In this document: in pieces, positions 61,701 to 64,000 of the stretch
Position numbering within the stretch: the stretch's first letter is position 1
How the letters are laid out: every line of letters begins with the position of its first letter
Source: Bacteroidetes bacterium 2013_40CM_41_45
Lineage (GTDB): Bacteria; Bacteroidota; Bacteroidia; AKYH767-A; 2013-40CM-41-45
Direction of reading: 5' to 3'
Length of the DNA stretch: 64,000 nucleotides
Assembly (NCBI GenBank): GCA_002215675.1
Contig: NGFH01000004.1
Span: forward strand, 248,001 to 312,000
Notes under the pieces: generated by a model
Database searches by the model: none
Seen by the model: only the letters and a program-made list of their open reading frames with translations
What the model was told of the DNA's origin: nothing
Program-made: the position numbers and the translations under genes

Positions 61701-62080
61701 TTCAATGCACCGGGAGGTTGATTTCCACCGCAAATTTCAAAACGGACAGCAGCAGTATTGGGCCCAACACAAATAATAAAGTTTACGCAACGGTCCGGTG
61801 AAGAAGTTCCGCAGCAATTACCGATTCGTGCTACGGAAGGCGTTGTAAAGGTGCTTACCTGGGTAAAATCAACGCAGAAATGAGGTACGGTTGCGCCGCA
61901 TGGTGTTGCTAAATTACGGGCGTCGCAGGTATCCGTATTGGCTAAAGGAGGACAAGATTGCGCCGAAACGGTCTGCACAGATGAATACAGCGAAAAAAAA
62001 ATAACAGCCGCACAGGCAGAAATAATTTTTTGGAAATAATGAATAAAAAATTTTTTGTCTTTTTTATTTTTCTGAATCAT
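55712..62080 (-). CDS. Giant SprB-repeat adhesin with T9SS type B / gliding C-terminal domain
   Basis: 2122 residues. A signal segment (IISACAAVIFFSLYSSVQTVSA) precedes a 300-residue cysteine-containing N-terminal region. About 18 SprB-type repeats of 75-90 residues follow, each with CNG(A/x)CDG near the start, GGTPPYSYxWS in the middle and YTVTVTDxNGCTAT near the end. They are reminiscent of SprB, the mobile surface adhesin of gliding bacteria. The last 110 residues (TAFSPNGDSYNDLFVIH, FKVFNRWGNLVFEQTNYNN, LPDGTYFVILSINKS) are the gliding-motility-associated type B sorting domain. Each repeat has paired cysteines that may form disulfides. Later repeats (13-17) are more alike than early ones, indicating recent duplication. 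Confidence 0.95.
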   Translation of the reverse strand: MIQKNKKDKKFFIHYFQKIISACAAVIFFSLYSSVQTVSAQSCPPLANTDTCDARNLATPCGATVPHFCVDFTQVSTFTTPSVARIGNCCGTSSPDRCVNFIICVGPNTAAVRFEICGGNQPPGALNYNIDCGGPLDIRTLGCISTPGLHTISFCKPGNNLNQYCLTSIPRPTPIPDDSVRVGCFDTLTYFGVKITGSSWNSIFPGVPGQYNSFLSAPFAHLPDSSTSVRVTPTGTPPAFVDYRVCGNAVASNCPGLSSTFCDTVRVYFFGNLVANINPSPAKFCAAQGGITLTGSATGGVPPYTYTWRNSSNVIVDSDSIFFANAAGTYRLFVTDHLFKPANCNTTVDTIVVTLDSIHISQTHVNASCNGVCDGSIDVTVTGGSPPYSFVWNDGPTTEDRSGLCIGTYTVTVTTGGGACVATSTITITQPATFVVVVDSVKNAGCNGESTGCIYSHTNGGTAPVSCIWSNGFTTEDICNIPAGTYCITCTDLHGCTDTACAIVGQPAVLVPLITSVNINGNNVSCFGAADDTSCAAPTGGTPPYSYLWTPSLLSTQCITGQGGGTLICVTVTDVNGCTGDTCKLITQPDSLYLTIDDISSFICGYQVSCNGALDGFLDITTHGGTAPFCYDWSHIPGGCPVDEGEDVSGIGAGTYTVTVTDASGCTSSISATLTEPAAVYDSIVSPLTPGGFNIGCHGECNGKIYSNVVGGCPPYTFNWTPNVSNVDSAVNLCAGSYMLTVTDVNGCSFTDTLTVTEPDTVLALITVVILNAGNPISCFGVCDGTAYVTASGGAPPYVYSWSYPPLSVPTFSAAGDTIYAICAGPISILVTDTNGCSASDNNNITQPPLLTATLSIGTYNGGWNVSCNGVCDGFATANPSGGTLPYHYLWCNGDTTQTTDSTLCAGACAVTVTDGNGCDTVLTFNLSEPPALSVSLSPLVRNCGANISCNGACDGEITANPVGGTPPYSYTWSSPCSTQTCTGLCAIAYTVTVTDDNGCTATASVTLTEPTPLVIPPLTADTCVGGWNICCNADTTGNVRVFPSGGCPPYLYDWSNGDVDSVANDVSVSIYFVTVTDDNGCIAHSDTITLTEPQPLMDTIIVSFFDTVNVTCNGACDGSATANPSGGTAPYSYVWSTGPVQNTQTAIGLCAGTYTVLIADINGCSIVDTVTLIEPTALSVSLTSSAASCNAGCTDTIVAFPAGGIGPYTYCWTPPGPPCPNGTDTLFNACIGTYTVTVTDVNGCTATTSIAPSGSAVVLNIVITDSNFNGWDEPCNGNCLDTLTATPTNGTGPYSYLWSPPGNQVTQTIVNICAGTYTVTVTDANGCSGTASYTVTEPPLLTASATAGTFTGGWNVSCNGACDGQATANPSGGTGPFTYVWSTVPAQATQTATGLCATTYTVTVTDVNNCTATASVTLTQPPVLTVSIVLDTFNGGWNVSCNGLCDGQATATAAGGTPGYTYLWSNTQNTQIATGLCATTYTVTATDTNGCTATASVTLTQPPPLVIDSITAVLYNGWNEPCNGDALGQATVYASGGTPNYSYVWSNGDLTQTTTNTLTAITYTVTVTDANGCTVTGSITLTEPPLLTVAIVADTFPGGWNVSCNGACDGQAVATASGGTPLYSYLWSNTQANDTATGLCATTYTVTATDANGCTATASITLTQPPPVTVSVALNTFNGGWNVSCAGACDGVATATPGGGTPPYSFSWSTAPLTDTLSVDSNLCASTYTVTVTDVNGCTASASVTLTQPPPLADSINVSLLNPPYNTTCPHACDAWMHAFAFGGTPAYTYQWSTIPPQFTAFTDSTICDTTAFGSGTLYTITITDANGCVITDTVTITDPYQPIAIILTPNTDICDTTIVLVADTPLPIYTGWWTIAAGTGTFSPDTLSPVVTVTGLSYGDNIFIWWVGDATCLAFDSVTIRAFEHVNANAGSYPPICDDDEPIRLHADSSYVGVGMWSKVPPLTSPVTFDNPFDPNTFARNFGWGSNTLVWTITNGPCIDDDTVLITKLIPEVCDSTCLEMPTAFSPNGDSYNDLFVIHCIEYSFNKENNFKVFNRWGNLVFEQTNYNNHENSWFGQNNTGDENSGKPLPDGTYFVILSINKSTRYPEGRVLHGYVDLRR

Positions 62081-62546
62081 GCGTGCATGTTTTTAACTTT
62101 GAAAAAAGAGGAGACTATCAAAGTTGAGTGCTAAAAGTACAATATTTATAGTTACAAAAAATAATTTTTTGGCAAACATATTTTTTTTGTTACGCAGACA
62201 AAACTATCCGCTACGCCAGATTAAAAATATTCATAGAGATTAATTTATCAACATAATTTTTTGAAAAAACGCAATTTCTTTTCTTCATGATTCCGCAATG
62301 TAATTTTCTGTTTTTCAAATGATAAAATGTACCGGCATTCGTATTATTACTCTGAAATCAGAGGCTAATGTTTAAAATTTCTCTCTTAAAGTTAGACATT
62401 CATTTAGGGAATTACGCTGCTTCGTTCAGCGATATTAAAGATACGTAGCCGGAATGGTGGATATTTTTTTTGATAAACGAATAAACCATTATGTTCATTA
62501 AATTATTATTGCGTACTATTTAAAACAGTCTTAACATAAAATTATA
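62081..62546. other. 466-bp AT-rich intergenic region, no gene seen
   Basis: It lies between the divergent SprB-like operon (leftward) and the SPOR-like protein gene (rightward). It is rich in A and T runs. No frame of meaningful length, known RNA or heptad array was found. Promoters for both sides are expected here, but no word matches TAnnTTTG exactly. A TACTTTTA about 50 bp upstream of the adhesin start is the nearest candidate. Confidence 0.6.
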
Positions 62547-63587
62547 ATGAGAAAAAAATTGAAAAGCATTTTGTGGGTGTTTTTATTTTTTGCTTATCCG
62601 TATTTCTTTATGCAGCCGGTTTCAGGCCAACGGTACGGCCCGGAGCAGAAAATTAAGGTGGTGCAGAATTTTCCAGCTGCGGTGCGTCCGGGAAGCGACT
62701 TTATGATAGAAATCAAAATCGAAAAAGGAAATATTGGCGGGCTTGCAAAGTTTCAGCAGTATATCGCGGCAGGAATGACAGCATCTGCTGTGGAAAATGC
62801 CGGTGCCGATTTTTCTTTCGAGTCGCAGAACGTAAAATTCATCTGGACATCGGTTCCTCAGAATGCTGAAATAACACTTCGCTATAAAATTACGGTTGCA
62901 TCAACGCTAAGCGGAAAAAAATATTTATCCGGAACATTCTCCTACGTGGAAAACGACCGCACAAAAAAAATATCGCTGGTGCCGAAAGAAATAGAAGTAA
63001 CTCCCACGGCACCCGCCATTGAACTTACAGCAGCAGAATCCAAGCCTGTGCAGAATGAAGTGCAGCCGGAAAAAAAGGAAACTTCTGCTGCAACTCTGCA
63101 TGACGAACCCGAGCCGGAAGAAAAAGAGGAATCTCCGGCAAATAAAGATAAAGCTGTGTCTTCTGAAACCACTCCGGCAATAACTGAAACAAAAAAGCAG
63201 GCAGAGGAAAAGGCCCTGGTTGAAACCACAGAGCCGGCGAAAGCTATTCCCGATACGAAGAAAGAGCAACCCGCTGCATCAATTGATAATGTAACTGCAC
63301 CTGCAAGTTCAGGAATCACTTTTAAAGTTCAGATTGCTGCCATGAATGAAAAACATTTCCGCAAGAAAAATTATTTCCAGGAAAAATTCGGGCTGCAAAT
63401 GGAAGTAACTGCCGAAGACCACGAGGGATTAAAAAAATATACGGTCGGCAATTTTGCATCGTATGCACAGGCGCATAAGCTCCGCGATGACATACTTTCC
63501 AGCGTAAGCGGTTCTTTTGTTGTCGCGTACAAAGACGGAGTAAGAATTCCGGTGCCCGAAGCCATTGAAATGCTGAAGAAGAAGTAG
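62547..63587 (+). CDS. Secreted protein with beta-sandwich N-terminus and SPOR-like C-terminus
   Basis: 346 residues. A signal peptide (ILWVFLFFAYPYFFMQPVSGQ) is followed by an Ig-like beta-sandwich (about 30-150) that begins VVQNFPAAVRPGSDFMIEIKIEKG. Next come about 110 residues rich in Glu, Lys, Pro and Ala, and a C-terminal 85-residue module (FKVQIAAMNEKHFRKK, YTVGNFASYAQAHKLRDDIL, GSFVVAYKDGVRIPVPEA). That last part resembles SPOR domains and shares its ending with the amidase at 28.9-30.6 kb, so both may bind denuded peptidoglycan strands. Its function is otherwise not known. It stands alone between the adhesin operon and another secreted protein. Confidence 0.9.
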   Translation: MRKKLKSILWVFLFFAYPYFFMQPVSGQRYGPEQKIKVVQNFPAAVRPGSDFMIEIKIEKGNIGGLAKFQQYIAAGMTASAVENAGADFSFESQNVKFIWTSVPQNAEITLRYKITVASTLSGKKYLSGTFSYVENDRTKKISLVPKEIEVTPTAPAIELTAAESKPVQNEVQPEKKETSAATLHDEPEPEEKEESPANKDKAVSSETTPAITETKKQAEEKALVETTEPAKAIPDTKKEQPAASIDNVTAPASSGITFKVQIAAMNEKHFRKKNYFQEKFGLQMEVTAEDHEGLKKYTVGNFASYAQAHKLRDDILSSVSGSFVVAYKDGVRIPVPEAIEMLKKK

Positions 63588-63595
63588 GTAGCAGT

Positions 63596-63662
63596 AATGG
63601 AGTATTGGAATTTAGCGCCATTCATTATTCCATTATTTCGTCATTCCTATTCCAATATTGAG
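63596..63662. repeat. Heptad-type array (ATTCCAT words), inverted
   Basis: The left unit TGGAGTATTGGAAT has its inverse ATTCCAATA at the right end, and ATTCATT, ATTCCAT, TATTTCG, TCATTCC, TATTCCA lie between with a step near 7 nt. It lies after the SPOR-like gene. It resembles the other arrays in style but has a different word. Confidence 0.6.
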
Positions 63663-63774
63663 GAGCACGCTTTTCACCCTGATTTTAGCCTTTTATGTAA
63701 GATAATCGGGTAAATTGTTTGTTAACATTTTAGGGCAGCAAACGTATAGAAGTAGCTTAATAATTGAATTCCCC

Positions 63775-64000
63775 ATGAAGGCTGCCCCGATATTCTGTTT
63801 GCTGTTTTGTGCATCATTTTTTGTTTCTGCACAGACGGATAATGATAATAAAAATAAGCCCAAAGAAAGCATGCTACCCACAGTGGGAGCCGGCTACGGC
63901 GTGATGATTTTTTCGGGCGATGTGGGAAAACTTTCCGTTGCCGAACCGATGTATCCACGGAATGGATTATACCTGGAGCTTCAGAAAAAATCAAAATCAA
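63775..64000 (+). CDS. Secreted protein, 5' part only (runs off the window)
   Basis: The ATG at 63775 opens a frame of about 75 residues that continues past the end of the window. It starts with a signal peptide (APIFCLLFCASFFVSAQ) followed by an Asp/Asn/Lys-rich stretch and then TVGAGYGVMIFSGDVGKLS. This is the beginning of a probable outer-membrane barrel of the porin-like type seen in other Bacteroidota. The family cannot be settled. A frame on the opposite strand is its shadow. Confidence 0.7.
   Translation, partial: MKAAPIFCLLFCASFFVSAQTDNDNKNKPKESMLPTVGAGYGVMIFSGDVGKLSVAEPMYPRNGLYLELQKKSKS

Noticed and set aside
1-64000. tRNA, rRNA, prophage or insertion-sequence genes
   Set aside because: Read for typical T-arm sequence, integrase and transposase motifs and found none. 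The mobile-like units here carry no recognisable transposase.

Overview
The window is a stretch of chromosome from a member of the Bacteroidota, probably a gliding or type IX secretion (T9SS) lineage. Several independent signs agree. A SprB-repeat adhesin with a gliding-type C-terminal domain is followed by PorP/SprF and PorE/OmpA-like genes. Two further secreted proteins end in T9SS type A sorting tails. Many genes carry the Bacteroidota -7 promoter word TAnnTTTG and lack obvious Shine-Dalgarno sequences. Lineage-typical families (DUF3276, the so-called ABC-transporter-ATPase small protein, TTG/GTG starts) are present. No rRNA, tRNA, CRISPR array, phage or classical transposase gene was seen.

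Layout. 1-6.1 kb: LUD-domain gene (cut by the window edge), ftsH and rsfS on the minus strand, divergent from birA; then a SRPBCC gene and a WbpM-type sugar nucleotide dehydratase. 6.2-11.3 kb: glycosyltransferase, secreted BNR-like protein, acyltransferase and a GT-C-like membrane protein. 11.4-18.7 kb: gcvT, comB with a coupled zinc nuclease/phospholipase-like gene, and a 1405-residue repeat protein. 18.7-30.6 kb: one long minus-strand run. Read in transcription order it is peptidoglycan amidase, mlaD, ccmE, ccmF/ccsA, a DUF2520 Rossmann protein, kdsC, a UbiA prenyltransferase, maf, two iron-sulfur proteins and a small conserved protein. 30.7-33.2 kb: lptD, divergent from the amidase. 33.3-40 kb: a TPR protein, homoserine dehydrogenase and a trans-sulfuration enzyme behind a complete SAM-I riboswitch, then UDP-glucose dehydrogenase and a DegT aminotransferase. 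40-52.7 kb: waaA, def, purH, an ABC permease, a lipoprotein serine protease and several lineage-specific proteins. 52.7-64 kb: the PorE-like, PorP and SprB-like operon, a SPOR-like protein and the start of one more secreted protein.

How the genes fit together. Much of the window builds the envelope: LPS core and transport (kdsC, waaA, lptD), surface sugars (wbpM-like, ugd, degT-like, glycosyltransferase), lipid trafficking (mlaD), peptidoglycan (amidase) and T9SS surface adhesins. A cytochrome c maturation pair (ccmE of the unusual Cys type, and ccmF) sits beside iron-sulfur electron carriers.

The most unusual signal is a set of small repeat elements scattered between and inside genes. Many consist of arrays of roughly 7-nt words, often in inverted arms. 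One pair of arms encloses a decayed four-helix-bundle (23S intervening-sequence) gene. A GxxExxY PDDEXK-type gene lies inside 44-bp inverted repeats with a GATT period. Other arrays have empty cores. Related palindromes occur in frame inside purH (twice), and a heptad array lies in frame inside waaA. These elements supply stop codons and C-terminal residues to neighbouring genes.
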